The translations under genes were made by a program, and so were the position numbers. Under the pieces are notes generated by a model that did no database searches, had not been told where the DNA came from, and was given only the letters and a program-made list of their open reading frames with translations. Shown here piece by piece: positions 8,298-16,132 of a stretch of 64,000 bases of DNA. The stretch is taken from positions 1 to 64,000 of the forward strand of contig CAXUJK010000005.1 in NCBI GenBank assembly GCA_964251385.1, in the 5' to 3' direction. Source of the stretch: CADCVW01 sp964251385 (GTDB lineage Bacteria > Pseudomonadota > Alphaproteobacteria > Sphingomonadales > Sphingomonadaceae). Numbering within the stretch: position 1 is the first letter of the stretch; each line of letters starts with the position of its first letter.

Positions 8298-9841
8298 TCC
8301 GCCGCCTGTGCGACCTCCGGTGCGCGGTAGGTCAGGACGGGCTTGCGCGCGGCAAGCGTCTCGTCAAGCCGGCGGCGCGGCGCGTGATAGGGCGCATCCT
8401 TGAGGCTTTGATCCCCCGCCTTGGCCCGCTCCGCCACCGACCGGATCGCGCCGATGAACTGGTCCAGCGCGGCCTTGCTCTCCGTTTCCGTCGGTTCGAC
8501 CAGCATCGCGCCGTGAACGACGAGCGGAAAGTACATCGTCATCGGGTGGAAGCCTTCGTCGATCAGCCCCTTGGCGAGATCGAGCGTCGACAACCCGCCC
8601 GCGAACCCGCGATCGGAGAACAGGGCCTCGTGCATGCAAGGCCCGCTGCTCGCGAACGGCGCATCGAGGATGTCCTCCAGCTGCCGTAGGAGGTAATTGG
8701 CATTGAGCACCGCGTCCTCCGACACCTGCCGCAACCCGTCCGCGCCATGGCTCAGGATGTAAGCGAGCGCACGCGTGAACATGCCCATCTGGCCATGGAA
8801 CGCGGTCATTCGGCCGAAGCTTTGGGGGTGCTCGGTCGCCGCGCCTTCTTCCTCCATCAGCTTGACGCTGCCGTCCGCGTAGCGCGCGGTGTACGGGATC
8901 GGCCCGAACGGCGACAATGCCTTGGACAGCACCACCGGCCCCGCCCCCGGCCCGCCGCCGCCGTGAGGCGTGGAAAACGTCTTGTGGAGGTTGATGTGCA
9001 TCGCGTCGATGCCGAGGTCGCCCGGCCGCACGCGCCCGACGATCGCGTTGAAGTTCGCGCCATCGCAATAGACGAACCCGCCGCACGCATGCACCGCGTC
9101 CGAAATCTCGCGCATGTCTGGTTCGAACAGCCCGCACGTGTTGGGGTTGGTAATCATCACCGCCGCGACGTCAGGTCCGAGCCGCGCCTTGAGCGCCGCC
9201 AGGTCGACACGGCCCCGAGCGTCCGCCGGAATATTCTCGACGGTAAACCCGGCAAAGGCCGCGGTCGCGGGGTTGGTACCGTGCGCGCTCTCGGGCACCA
9301 GCACGACCGCGCGATCGTCGCCGCGGGCCTGCAGCGCCGCCTTGATGCAGAGCATGCCGCACAACTCGCCGTGCGCGCCCGCCTTGGGCGACATCGCGAC
9401 GCCGTCCATGCCCGTGAGATCGATCAGCCAGAAGGCGAGCTCGTTGATGAGTTCGAGCGCGCCGCCCACCGTCTCCTGCGGCTGCAGCGGGTGGATGTCC
9501 GCGAAGCCGGGCATGCGCGCGACCTTCTCGTTGAGACGCGGGTTGTGCTTCATCGTGCACGATCCGAGCGGAAAGAAGCCGAGATCGATGCCGTAGTTCT
9601 GGCGCGACAGGCGGGTGTAGTGGCGAACCGTCTGCGGTTCGGACAGGCCGGGCAGGTCGATCGGGCGGTTGCGCTCGAGGCCGCCGAGGCGCGGCTTGGC
9701 AGTCGTGGGCGACCCGCTGAAGTCGACGCCTGTGCCATCCTCCAGACCCAACTCGAAGATCAGCGGTTCTTCGAGCATCAGGGCGCGGTTGCCCGTAAAG
9801 CTCGCCGCAACCTCGGCTTCGACCTTGCTGATCTCGTTCAT
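8294..9841 (-). CDS. gcvPB: Glycine dehydrogenase (decarboxylating) subunit 2, P-protein
   Basis: PLP-dependent half of the split P-protein, which decarboxylates glycine and passes the aminomethyl group to lipoylated GcvH. It has 515 residues, a normal length for subunit 2. The PLP lysine is Lys287 in MHINLHKTFSTPHGGGGPG. LGSCTMKHNPRLNE, SPKAGAHGELCGM and the TNPNTCGLFEP loop are also clear. The start overlaps the end of gcvPA (ATGA, 9838-9841), so translation is coupled. It belongs to the operon downstream of the glycine riboswitch. Confidence 0.97.
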   Translation of the reverse strand: MNEISKVEAEVAASFTGNRALMLEEPLIFELGLEDGTGVDFSGSPTTAKPRLGGLERNRPIDLPGLSEPQTVRHYTRLSRQNYGIDLGFFPLGSCTMKHNPRLNEKVARMPGFADIHPLQPQETVGGALELINELAFWLIDLTGMDGVAMSPKAGAHGELCGMLCIKAALQARGDDRAVVLVPESAHGTNPATAAFAGFTVENIPADARGRVDLAALKARLGPDVAAVMITNPNTCGLFEPDMREISDAVHACGGFVYCDGANFNAIVGRVRPGDLGIDAMHINLHKTFSTPHGGGGPGAGPVVLSKALSPFGPIPYTARYADGSVKLMEEEGAATEHPQSFGRMTAFHGQMGMFTRALAYILSHGADGLRQVSEDAVLNANYLLRQLEDILDAPFASSGPCMHEALFSDRGFAGGLSTLDLAKGLIDEGFHPMTMYFPLVVHGAMLVEPTETESKAALDQFIGAIRSVAERAKAGDQSLKDAPYHAPRRRLDETLAARKPVLTYRAPEVAQAAE

Positions 9842-11196
9842 GACAGCGCCTCCTCGAGTGCGTTGGCCAAAGCTTCGATGTCGTCCGCCGTCGCGGTCTC
9901 GGTCACGGCGACGACCAAGCCGTTCTCAAGCTCCGCAACACCTGGGTACAACCGCCCGAGTGACACACCGCCCAGAACGCCCGCCGCGGCCATCGCATGC
10001 ACGACGGGCCGCGCGGGCTTTGGCAGGCGCAGCGTGAATTCGTTGAAGAAGGCGTCGTTGACGACCTCCACGCCCGGAACTTGCGCGAGCCGGTCCGCCG
10101 CGTCGCACGCCAGCGCGTGGTTGACCCCGGCGAGCTGACGCAGGCCCTTTTCGCCCAGCAGCGTCATGTGGATCGTAAACGCCATCGCGCACAGGCCCGA
10201 ATTGGTGCAGATGTTGGACGTCGCCTTCTCGCGCCGGATATGTTGTTCGCGCGTCGACAGCGTCAGCACGAACCCGCGCTTGCCGTCCGCGTCGATCGTC
10301 TCTCCGCACAGACGCCCCGGCATCTGCCGCACGAGCTTCTCCGAACAGGCGAACAGGCCGACATACGGTCCGCCGAAGTTCAAACCGACGCCGATCGACT
10401 GCCCCTCGCCCACCACGATGTCCGCGCCCATTTCGCCCGGCGGCCGTAGCGCGCCGAGCGCGACGGGTTCGGTCACGACCGCGATAAGCAGCGCTTTGTG
10501 TTCGTGACACTTGGCCGCGATCGTCGACAGGTCGGCAACGCGTCCCAGGATGTCCGGGTACTGCACGACCACGCAGCTCGTTTCGTCATCGATTGCATCG
10601 AGGATGCGCGCCTCGTCCATTTCCGCGACGAGCCGCGGCAGCTTCGTGTCCAGCACGTCGCCCGTGAACCGCGCCATCGTCTTGCAGACTTCGACATAAT
10701 GCGGGTGGAGCCCGGCGGACAGGACCGCCTTCGTCCGCTTCGTCACGCGCCGGGCCATCCCGATCGCCTCCCAGCACGCGGTCGAGCCGTCGTACATGGA
10801 CGCGTTTGCGACGTCGCACCCGTACAGCCGCGCCACCTGCGTCTGGAACTCGAACAACGATTGCAGCGTGCCCTGCGCGATTTCCGGCTGGTACGGCGTG
10901 TATGCCGTCAGGAACTCGCCGCGCTGGATCAGGTGGTCCACGCTGGCGGGAATGTGATGCTTGTACGCGCCGCAACCGAGGAAGAATGGCACGTCGCCCG
11001 CGACCATGTTCTTGCGGGCGAGCGCGCCCAGATGGCGTTCGACGGACAACTCGCTTGCGTGATCGGGCAGGCCTTCGATCTTGCCGGACAGGCGCGCGGC
11101 TTCGGGCACGTCGACGAACAGGTCGTCGATGGAGGATGCACCGATGCTGGACAGCATGGCGGAACGGTCGGCGGTGGATAGGGGAAGATAGCGCAA
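9838..11196 (-). CDS. gcvPA: Glycine dehydrogenase (decarboxylating) subunit 1, P-protein
   Basis: 452-residue N-terminal half of the split glycine decarboxylase; it forms the heterotetramer with GcvPB. Family features include MRYLPLSTADRSAML at the start, FFLGCGAYKHHIPASVDHL, TAYTPYQPEIAQGTLQSLFE and GEGQSIGVGLNFGGPYVGLF. It lacks the PLP lysine, as expected for subunit 1. A ~100-nt family A palindromic repeat lies between gcvH and this gene, making the 144-nt gap much larger than the 4-nt overlaps elsewhere in the operon. The repeat could affect transcript stability or stoichiometry (inference). Confidence 0.97.
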   Translation of the reverse strand: MRYLPLSTADRSAMLSSIGASSIDDLFVDVPEAARLSGKIEGLPDHASELSVERHLGALARKNMVAGDVPFFLGCGAYKHHIPASVDHLIQRGEFLTAYTPYQPEIAQGTLQSLFEFQTQVARLYGCDVANASMYDGSTACWEAIGMARRVTKRTKAVLSAGLHPHYVEVCKTMARFTGDVLDTKLPRLVAEMDEARILDAIDDETSCVVVQYPDILGRVADLSTIAAKCHEHKALLIAVVTEPVALGALRPPGEMGADIVVGEGQSIGVGLNFGGPYVGLFACSEKLVRQMPGRLCGETIDADGKRGFVLTLSTREQHIRREKATSNICTNSGLCAMAFTIHMTLLGEKGLRQLAGVNHALACDAADRLAQVPGVEVVNDAFFNEFTLRLPKPARPVVHAMAAAGVLGGVSLGRLYPGVAELENGLVVAVTETATADDIEALANALEEALS

Positions 11197-11217
11197 CTGG
11201 GCTGTTCCTGGGGAAGC

Positions 11218-11318
11218 CGTTCGTCCTGAGTAGCCGTTGAGCTTGTCGAAACGGCGTATCGAAGGATGCTTCGATACGGGTCTTCGACTTCGCTCAGCCC
11301 CTACTCAGCACGAACGGG
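11218..11318. repeat. Family A nested palindromic repeat, copy 1
   Basis: Outer arms CGTTCGTCCTGAGTAG and CTACTCAGCACGAACG enclose a middle pair (GAGCTTGTCGAA with TTCGACTTCGCTC, imperfect) and an inner pair (CGTATCGAAG with CTTCGATACG). The element sits inside the gcv operon between gcvH and gcvPA. Related copies lie at about 13141 and 15440. Confidence 0.88.
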
Positions 11319-11340
11319 GTTTGGGGGTCATGTGAGCAAC

Positions 11341-11712
11341 TTAGAGGCTTGAAACGTAAGAGCGATACGCAGGCTCATCCATCAGCTTTTCCAGCTCGGA
11401 CGGATCGCTCAGCCTGATCGTGAAGAACCACCCTTCCCCTTCAGCGGCCGTGTTTACCAGTGAGGGATCGTGGACCAACGCCTGATTGCCTTCGACCACC
11501 TCGCCCGACGCGGGCGCGTAAACGTCGGACGCGGCTTTCACCGACTCTACGACCGCGGCCTCCGCCCCCTTGCTGATACGCCTGCCCGCTTCGGGAACGT
11601 CGACGAACACGATGTCGCCGAGCTGTCCCTGCGCGTGCTTCGTGATGCCGACCGTCGCGGTGTCGCCGTCGACGCGGATCCATTCGTGTTCGGGGGTGAA
11701 ATACACGCTCAT
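11341..11712 (-). CDS. gcvH: Glycine cleavage system H protein
   Basis: Lipoyl carrier that shuttles the aminomethyl group between the P, T and L proteins. It is 123 residues long, standard for GcvH. The lipoyl-attachment lysine is Lys59 in AAVVESVKAASDVYAP. YFTPEHEWIRVDGDTATVGI and the C-terminal GEGWFFTIRLSDPSELEKLM are also typical. The ATG at 11712 overlaps the gcvT stop by 4 nt. The lipoyl groups it needs could be supplied by lipB, located at 41267 in this window. Confidence 0.97.
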   Translation of the reverse strand: MSVYFTPEHEWIRVDGDTATVGITKHAQGQLGDIVFVDVPEAGRRISKGAEAAVVESVKAASDVYAPASGEVVEGNQALVHDPSLVNTAAEGEGWFFTIRLSDPSELEKLMDEPAYRSYVSSL

Positions 11713-12830
11713 GCGGGCGCTCCTTGGCGGACGTAGCGGTGGGGGACGAAGGGCATCGGCACGACCGTGCCCGTGAAGATTTTCGCGCGCTGTTCGACGG
11801 TGACGGTCGTGCCGACCTCCGCCATCGCGGCGGGGACGTACGCCATGGCTATCGGGGTTTCCAGTATGGGCGAGAAGCCGCCGGACGTCACGCGGCCGAC
11901 TTCGCTGCCCTCGCCGTCGAGCACGAGCGCGCCTTCGCGGACCGGCTGGCGGCCTTCGATGGCGAGGCCGACGCGACGACGGATGGGGGCGGTCTCTATC
12001 TCGCCGACGATGCGGTCCGCACCCGGGAACCCGCGCTCGCCGCGCCGGCGCTTCGGCACGGCGAACGTCAGGCCTGCCTCGACCGGGGTGATCGTCGTGT
12101 CGAGATCGTGGCCGTAGAGCGGCAAGCCCGCCTCGAGTCGCAGCGAGTCACGTGCGCCTAGGCCGATCGGCTTGACGTCGGGCTGCTCGATGAGCCGATC
12201 CGCCAATGCCTCGACCTGCGTCGCGGCGATCGAGATCTCGAAGCCGTCCTCGCCGGTGTAGCCCGAACGGCTGATCCACATCGTGGCGCCGTCCAGCGTG
12301 AACGCCGACCCCTGCATGAAGGTCAGCGCCTCGACGCCAGGAACCAGTCTCGACAACGCGTCGACCGCGCGCGGCCCCTGCAACGCGAGCAGCGCCTGTT
12401 CCTTCATGTGGTCGACGACCACCGTCGGCGGCAGCTTGTCGGTCATGTGCGCGATGTCGTCGATCTTGGTCGCGCCGTTGACGACGACATAGAAGTGATC
12501 GCCGCGCCGAGTCGCCATGAGGTCGTCGATGATCCCGCCGCCTTCGGTCAGCAGCAGCGAGTAGCGCAGGCGACCGTCGGCCAGCAGGACGAGGTCCGCG
12601 GGCATGAGCCTCTGCAGCGCGACGTCGATGCCCGTGCCGCCGACGAGCAGCTGCCCCATGTGGCTGACGTCGAACAGCCCGGCATTCTCGCGCGTCCAGC
12701 GGTGTTCGGCGATGATGCCTTCGTACTGGATCGGCATGGCGTAGCCCGCGAACGGGACCATGCGTGCACCCTGCGCGCGGTGCCACGCATCCAATGGCAA
12801 GGTGTTGGGGGTCAGCTCGCTCAACGACAC
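11709..12830 (-). CDS. gcvT: Glycine cleavage system aminomethyltransferase (T protein)
   Basis: Transfers the methylene group from aminomethyl-lipoyl-GcvH to tetrahydrofolate, releasing ammonia. It has up to 373 residues. Family blocks are LPLDAWHRAQGARMVPFAGY, FDVSHMGQLLV, the folate-site SRSGYTGEDGFEIS and RDSLRLEAGLPLYGHDL. The recorded start is GTG at 12830. A TTG two codons later (12824) has better spacing from the GGAGA ribosome-binding site and may be the true start. It is the first gene of the operon, just downstream of the tandem glycine riboswitch. Confidence 0.96.
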   Translation of the reverse strand: MSLSELTPNTLPLDAWHRAQGARMVPFAGYAMPIQYEGIIAEHRWTRENAGLFDVSHMGQLLVGGTGIDVALQRLMPADLVLLADGRLRYSLLLTEGGGIIDDLMATRRGDHFYVVVNGATKIDDIAHMTDKLPPTVVVDHMKEQALLALQGPRAVDALSRLVPGVEALTFMQGSAFTLDGATMWISRSGYTGEDGFEISIAATQVEALADRLIEQPDVKPIGLGARDSLRLEAGLPLYGHDLDTTITPVEAGLTFAVPKRRRGERGFPGADRIVGEIETAPIRRRVGLAIEGRQPVREGALVLDGEGSEVGRVTSGGFSPILETPIAMAYVPAAMAEVGTTVTVEQRAKIFTGTVVPMPFVPHRYVRQGAPA

Positions 12831-12876
12831 TCTCCGGCAGGCGGCAAGACGCGCGCGGGAACCCGCGAACGCCCTG

Positions 12877-13066
12877 CCCCCTCTGTCACTTGAACCTGAG
12901 AGCTTTCGCCGGACGAATCCAACTTACCCCTTCGGTGAGACACGTCGCCGCGCCTGCTTTCCAGAGTGTCTTTTCGTCCGCGCGGTCCTGGTGACCTGAG
13001 AGATTCCGGGGCGGTTGCTCCTTCGGCGGCGAGGGCCGGAACCCTCCACGCTCTCCCGCGCGGCCG
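12877..13066 (-). promoter_or_regulatory. Tandem glycine riboswitch controlling gcvTHP
   Basis: Read on the minus strand, two glycine aptamers are in series. The first has GCGGGAGAGCG, GCCGAAGGAGCAA and AATCTCTCAGGTCACCAGGA. The second has CTCTGGAAAGC, CACCGAAGGGGTAAG and AGCTCTCAGGTTCAAG, closing with GACAGAG. A short A-rich linker (GACGAAAAGAC) separates them. Between aptamer 2 and gcvT lies a strong CGCGGGAACCCGCG palindrome (about 12852-12865) that may be part of the expression platform. Glycine riboswitches of this tandem type usually activate gcv operons when glycine binds. Confidence 0.95.
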
Positions 13067-13140
13067 TCCGGCGAACCGGCGACGGGAGGGGCATGGCCAG
13101 AGAGGTAGGGCAAGTCAATCACCTACTGAAGCCGTTAAAG

Positions 13141-13233
13141 CTGAGTAGGGGCAAAGCCCCGTATCGAAGCACCGAGTCCAATCCTTCGATACGCCGCTTC
13201 GACAAGCTCAGCGGCTACTCAGGACGAGCGGAG
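13141..13233. repeat. Family A nested palindromic repeat, copy 2
   Basis: Same plan as the other family A copies. CTGAGTAGGGGC on the left pairs imperfectly with GGCTACTCAG on the right, and inner arms GTATCGAAG and CTTCGATAC are separated by ~15 nt. TTCGACAAGCTCAG is conserved on the right side only. It fills much of the space between the lipoprotein gene at 13255 and the riboswitch. With the riboswitch it accounts for most of the ~420-nt stretch without a gene upstream of gcvT. Confidence 0.85.
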
Positions 13234-13254
13234 TCATGGAGCTAAGATGCGTGG

Positions 13255-13881
13255 TCAACGCGTCGCGTTGTACGCCAGCTGTTCCGGGGTAAGCTGAAAC
13301 CCGACGAGCATCTCGAAGCTCGCGCGACTGACCGCGGTGCGCGCTTCCGGATCGGTCAGCGGATCGACCGCCGCGTCGACATCGCCCGTCTTGCGGCGGC
13401 GGGTCAGCTTGGTGCGCACCGCGTCGGGCAGCGTCGTCGCCGCGCGCGACACCTGCGTCGTCGATCCGCCCGTCGTGCTCGCGCGCAGCTGGCCGTCGGC
13501 GAAGCGCAATGCGACGCGGCTCGTGCGCTTGGCGATGATGTTGGTGCCGCCCTGCACCACGGTCGTGAACGTCGGCAGGATCACCTCGCGCGCACCCGCC
13601 GCATCCCGCCTGCGCGCGTTGACTTCGTAGGTCGCGGTGGTGACGATGTTCGCGCCCGCGTCGTTGCAGGTCGAGCGCACGTTGGTGACGTACGCGACCA
13701 CGTCGATCGCGCGCGCGTCCCGGCTCGCGGGCGGATCGAACAGGGTTACGTCTCCAGTGGACGCGGGGATCGCGACCGCGGGACAGGCCGATCGCGTGAT
13801 CACGACGCCGCCGTCCTCGACGATATCGTCGCTCGCGCAAGCTCCCAGGGCGGCGACGAACATGGGCAGCAGGAACTTCAT
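13255..13881 (-). CDS. Hypothetical lipoprotein
   Basis: 208-residue predicted lipoprotein of unknown function. The ATG at 13881 starts a signal peptide MKFLLPMFVAALGAC with a lipobox LGAC; an upstream in-frame start at 13947 would bury this signal, so the shorter form is preferred. The mature part has repeated beta-strand-like stretches (IDVVAYVTNVRSTCNDAGAN, EVILPTFTTVVQGGTNIIAK) and a Cys pair, ending in a helical RASFEMLVGFQLTPEQLAYN. I do not assign it to a named family. It is monocistronic and divergent from ispH, with 86 nt or so between the starts. Confidence 0.82.
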   Translation of the reverse strand: MKFLLPMFVAALGACASDDIVEDGGVVITRSACPAVAIPASTGDVTLFDPPASRDARAIDVVAYVTNVRSTCNDAGANIVTTATYEVNARRRDAAGAREVILPTFTTVVQGGTNIIAKRTSRVALRFADGQLRASTTGGSTTQVSRAATTLPDAVRTKLTRRRKTGDVDAAVDPLTDPEARTAVSRASFEMLVGFQLTPEQLAYNATR

Positions 13882-13967
13882 ACTCGGCACGGCTGCACAA
13901 CTCTTCGATCGTTTGGAGACGCGATCACCATAGGAAGCGCCTTTCACCCCGGCAAGCGATGGCTTAG

Positions 13968-14927
13968 ATGGGCGGCATGCGTATCCGACCCCCGCTCGAC
14001 ATCGTCATCGCCGCCCCGCGCGGCTTCTGCGCAGGCGTCGACCGCGCGATCCGCATCGTCGAGCTCGCGATCGAGAAGTACGGCGCGCCCGTCTACGTCC
14101 GGCACGAGATCGTCCACAACAAGTTCGTCGTCGACCGCCTGCGCATGATCGGCGCGGTGTTCGTGGACGAGCTCGACGCGGTTCCCGACGGTGTTCCCGT
14201 CGTCTTTTCCGCGCACGGCGTGCCCAAGGCGGTGCCGCACAAGGCGGCCAGCCGGGGGTTGGAATTCTTCGACGCCACCTGCCCGCTCGTGTCCAAGGTC
14301 CATCGTCAAGCCGAGAAACTCGTCGACACGGGCCGGCACATCCTCTTCATCGGCCATTCGGGACATCCCGAAGTCATCGGCACGTTCGGCCAGGTCGAAC
14401 CGGGCGCGATGACACTCATCGAAACGGCGGAGGACGCCGCGACCGTGCAGGTCGAGAATGCGGACGAGCTCGCCTACCTGACGCAGACGACCTTGTCGGT
14501 GGACGATACGGCCGAGATCATCGGGGTGCTGAAAGGCCGCTTCCCTGCGATCCGCGCGCCGCACAACGACGACATCTGCTACGCGACATCCAACCGTCAG
14601 GCCGCGGTCAAGTCGATCGCTCCGCGGTGCGACGCGATGCTCGTCATCGGCGCGCCAAACTCGTCGAATTCGGTGCGGCTGGTGGAGGTTGCGCAGCGCG
14701 AAGGCGTGCGCGCGCAGCTGATCGGGCGCGCGAGCGAGCTCGACCTGACCTGGCTGACGGGGGTGCGCACGCTCGGCGTGACGGCCGGGGCATCCGCGCC
14801 CGAAACGCTGGTGCGCGAGGTCGTCGACTATCTGTCGCTCCACTTCGACGTACGCGAGCGCGAGGACGACGCGGGGATCGTCGAGCGCATGGTGTTCAAG
14901 CTGCCGCGCGGCCTCGAAGCGGCGTAG
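13968..14927 (+). CDS. ispH: 4-hydroxy-3-methylbut-2-enyl diphosphate reductase
   Basis: Iron-sulfur enzyme for the last step of the MEP pathway, making IPP and DMAPP. It has 319 residues from the ATG at 13968; another ATG at 13977 is equally possible. The three cluster cysteines are Cys21 (APRGFCAGVDRA), Cys105 (FDATCPLVSKVH) and Cys204 (DDICYATSNRQ). His50 (HEIVHN), His83 (SAHGVP) and the GAPNSSNSVRL loop complete the active site. rnhA follows after 6 nt. In many alphaproteobacteria thrB sits between these two genes, as I recall; it is absent here. Confidence 0.97.
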   Translation: MGGMRIRPPLDIVIAAPRGFCAGVDRAIRIVELAIEKYGAPVYVRHEIVHNKFVVDRLRMIGAVFVDELDAVPDGVPVVFSAHGVPKAVPHKAASRGLEFFDATCPLVSKVHRQAEKLVDTGRHILFIGHSGHPEVIGTFGQVEPGAMTLIETAEDAATVQVENADELAYLTQTTLSVDDTAEIIGVLKGRFPAIRAPHNDDICYATSNRQAAVKSIAPRCDAMLVIGAPNSSNSVRLVEVAQREGVRAQLIGRASELDLTWLTGVRTLGVTAGASAPETLVREVVDYLSLHFDVREREDDAGIVERMVFKLPRGLEAA

Positions 14928-14933
14928 TTTCGA

Positions 14934-15383
14934 ATGGCCGAACTGCCGCTCGTCAGGATCGCGACCGACGGCGCGTGCAAGGGCAATCCGGGCCCCGGCG
15001 GATGGGGCGCGCTCATCCGCATGGGCGCGCACAAAAAGGAGCTGTCGGGCGGCGAGCCGCTGACCACCAACAACCGCATGGAGTTGCTGGGCGCGATCCG
15101 CTCCCTGGAGGCTCTGACCCGCCCGTGCCGCGTGCAGCTCTCGACGGACAGCGTCTACGTGCGCGACGGCATCACCAAGTGGATCCACGGCTGGCAGCGT
15201 AACGGCTGGCGCACCGCCGCCAAGAAGCCGGTCAAGAACGACGAACTGTGGCGCGAACTCCTCGCCGCGACGGGTCCGCACGTGATCGAGTGGAAATGGG
15301 TCAAGGGCCACGCGGGCGACCCGGACAATGAACGGGTGGATCGGCTCGCCAGCGACGCGGCGGTCAAGATGGGGCGGCGCTAG
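14934..15383 (+). CDS. rnhA: Ribonuclease HI
   Basis: Degrades the RNA strand of RNA-DNA hybrids, for example primers and R-loops. It is 149 residues, a normal length. The catalytic carboxylates are Asp12 (ATDGACKGNPGPGGWG), Glu50 (NNRMELLGAI), Asp72 (STDSVYVRDGI) and Asp136 (ERVDRLAS), with His126 in VKGHAGD. It follows ispH by only 6 nt and is probably co-transcribed. A small hairpin and a family A repeat lie downstream before the pilus cluster. Confidence 0.97.
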   Translation: MAELPLVRIATDGACKGNPGPGGWGALIRMGAHKKELSGGEPLTTNNRMELLGAIRSLEALTRPCRVQLSTDSVYVRDGITKWIHGWQRNGWRTAAKKPVKNDELWRELLAATGPHVIEWKWVKGHAGDPDNERVDRLASDAAVKMGRR

Positions 15384-15385
15384 AA

Positions 15386-15407
15386 CCCTCTCCCTTTGGG
15401 GAGAGGG
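15386..15407. repeat. Short hairpin after rnhA
   Basis: CCCTCTCCC and GGGGAGAGGG form a compact stem with a TTT loop, immediately after the rnhA stop. There is no T tract, so a rho-independent terminator is not supported. It resembles the GC-rich arms of the family C repeats and may be a remnant or a transcript-stabilising hairpin. Confidence 0.5.
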
Positions 15408-15439
15408 AACCAGAGCGGCATGACTTGGCGTAACCCAGT

Positions 15440-15551
15440 CCGTTCGTCCTGAGTAGCGGCTGAGCTTGTCGAAGACGCGTATCGAAGCATCCCTGCTGGT
15501 CCTTCGATACGCCGTTTCGACAAGGCTCAACGGCTACTCAGGACGAACGGG
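15440..15551. repeat. Family A nested palindromic repeat, copy 3
   Basis: The best-preserved family A copy. Outer arms are CGTTCGTCCTGAGTAGC and CTACTCAGGACGAACG, middle arms GAGCTTGTCGAAG and TTTCGACAAGGCTC, and inner arms CGTATCGAAG and CTTCGATACG, with about 14 nt at the centre. It fills the gap between rnhA and cpaA. Confidence 0.9.
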
Positions 15552-15615
15552 AGTCTTATAAGTTCACCTGCCCCTGGTTACGGAATCGCAACGCGCGGCC
15601 GCTAACCCGCTAACC

Positions 15616-16086
15616 ATGTCCGCGACGATCGCCGCCCATCTGCTGATGCTGATCCTCGCCGGCCTGCTCGTGCGCGCCGCGATCGGAGACATGCGCACCT
15701 TCAACATATCCAACGAGCTTAACACGGCGATCCTGGCGATCGCGCCTCTTCTGTGGTCCGCCGACGATCTGAGCTGGACCGCGGTTGGCTGGACGCTGAT
15801 CGCCGCCGGCGCGACCTTTGTCGTTCTCACGGGCGCGTTCATGCTCGGCGTTATGGGCGGGGGCGACGTGAAGATGGCGCCCGCCGTCATGCTCTGGTTC
15901 CCCGCGAGCCACGCCCTCGACTTCCTGTTCGTCATGTCCGCCGTCGGTGGGCTCGTCACGCTGTTCGAGCTCGTGCGTCACCGGGTCCTGCGCCGGACCG
16001 GGCGTCCCGAAATCCCGTACGGCGTCGCGATCGCCGCCGCCGGACTTTGGTCGATCGCCGAACGATATCTTTACCAATTTAGCTGA
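15616..16086 (+). CDS. cpaA: Prepilin peptidase (CpaA/TadV type)
   Basis: Membrane aspartyl protease that cleaves the leader of Flp pilins. It is 156 residues with about four hydrophobic helices and no N-terminal methylase domain, as usual for the Tad type. The two catalytic aspartates are Asp25 in AAIGDMRTFNISN and Asp84 in MGGGDVKMAPA (GxGD motif). It opens the cpa/tad cluster; cpaB starts 46 nt downstream. No pilin gene for it to process is visible in this window. Confidence 0.93.
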   Translation: MSATIAAHLLMLILAGLLVRAAIGDMRTFNISNELNTAILAIAPLLWSADDLSWTAVGWTLIAAGATFVVLTGAFMLGVMGGGDVKMAPAVMLWFPASHALDFLFVMSAVGGLVTLFELVRHRVLRRTGRPEIPYGVAIAAAGLWSIAERYLYQFS

Positions 16087-16132
16087 TGAGACGGTCCGGG
16101 TTCAAAGTCCCGCTTGGGAGGCATGCGACGTC

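Noticed and set aside
13944..15530. A 528-codon minus-strand frame over ispH and rnhA
   Set aside because: Antisense shadow of two enzymes with intact catalytic residues; composition is His/Arg/Asp/Val-biased without domains.
11218..15551. Repeated palindromes considered as a CRISPR array
   Set aside because: Copies are about 2 kb apart, contain internal dyads, lack regular spacers, and no cas genes are present.
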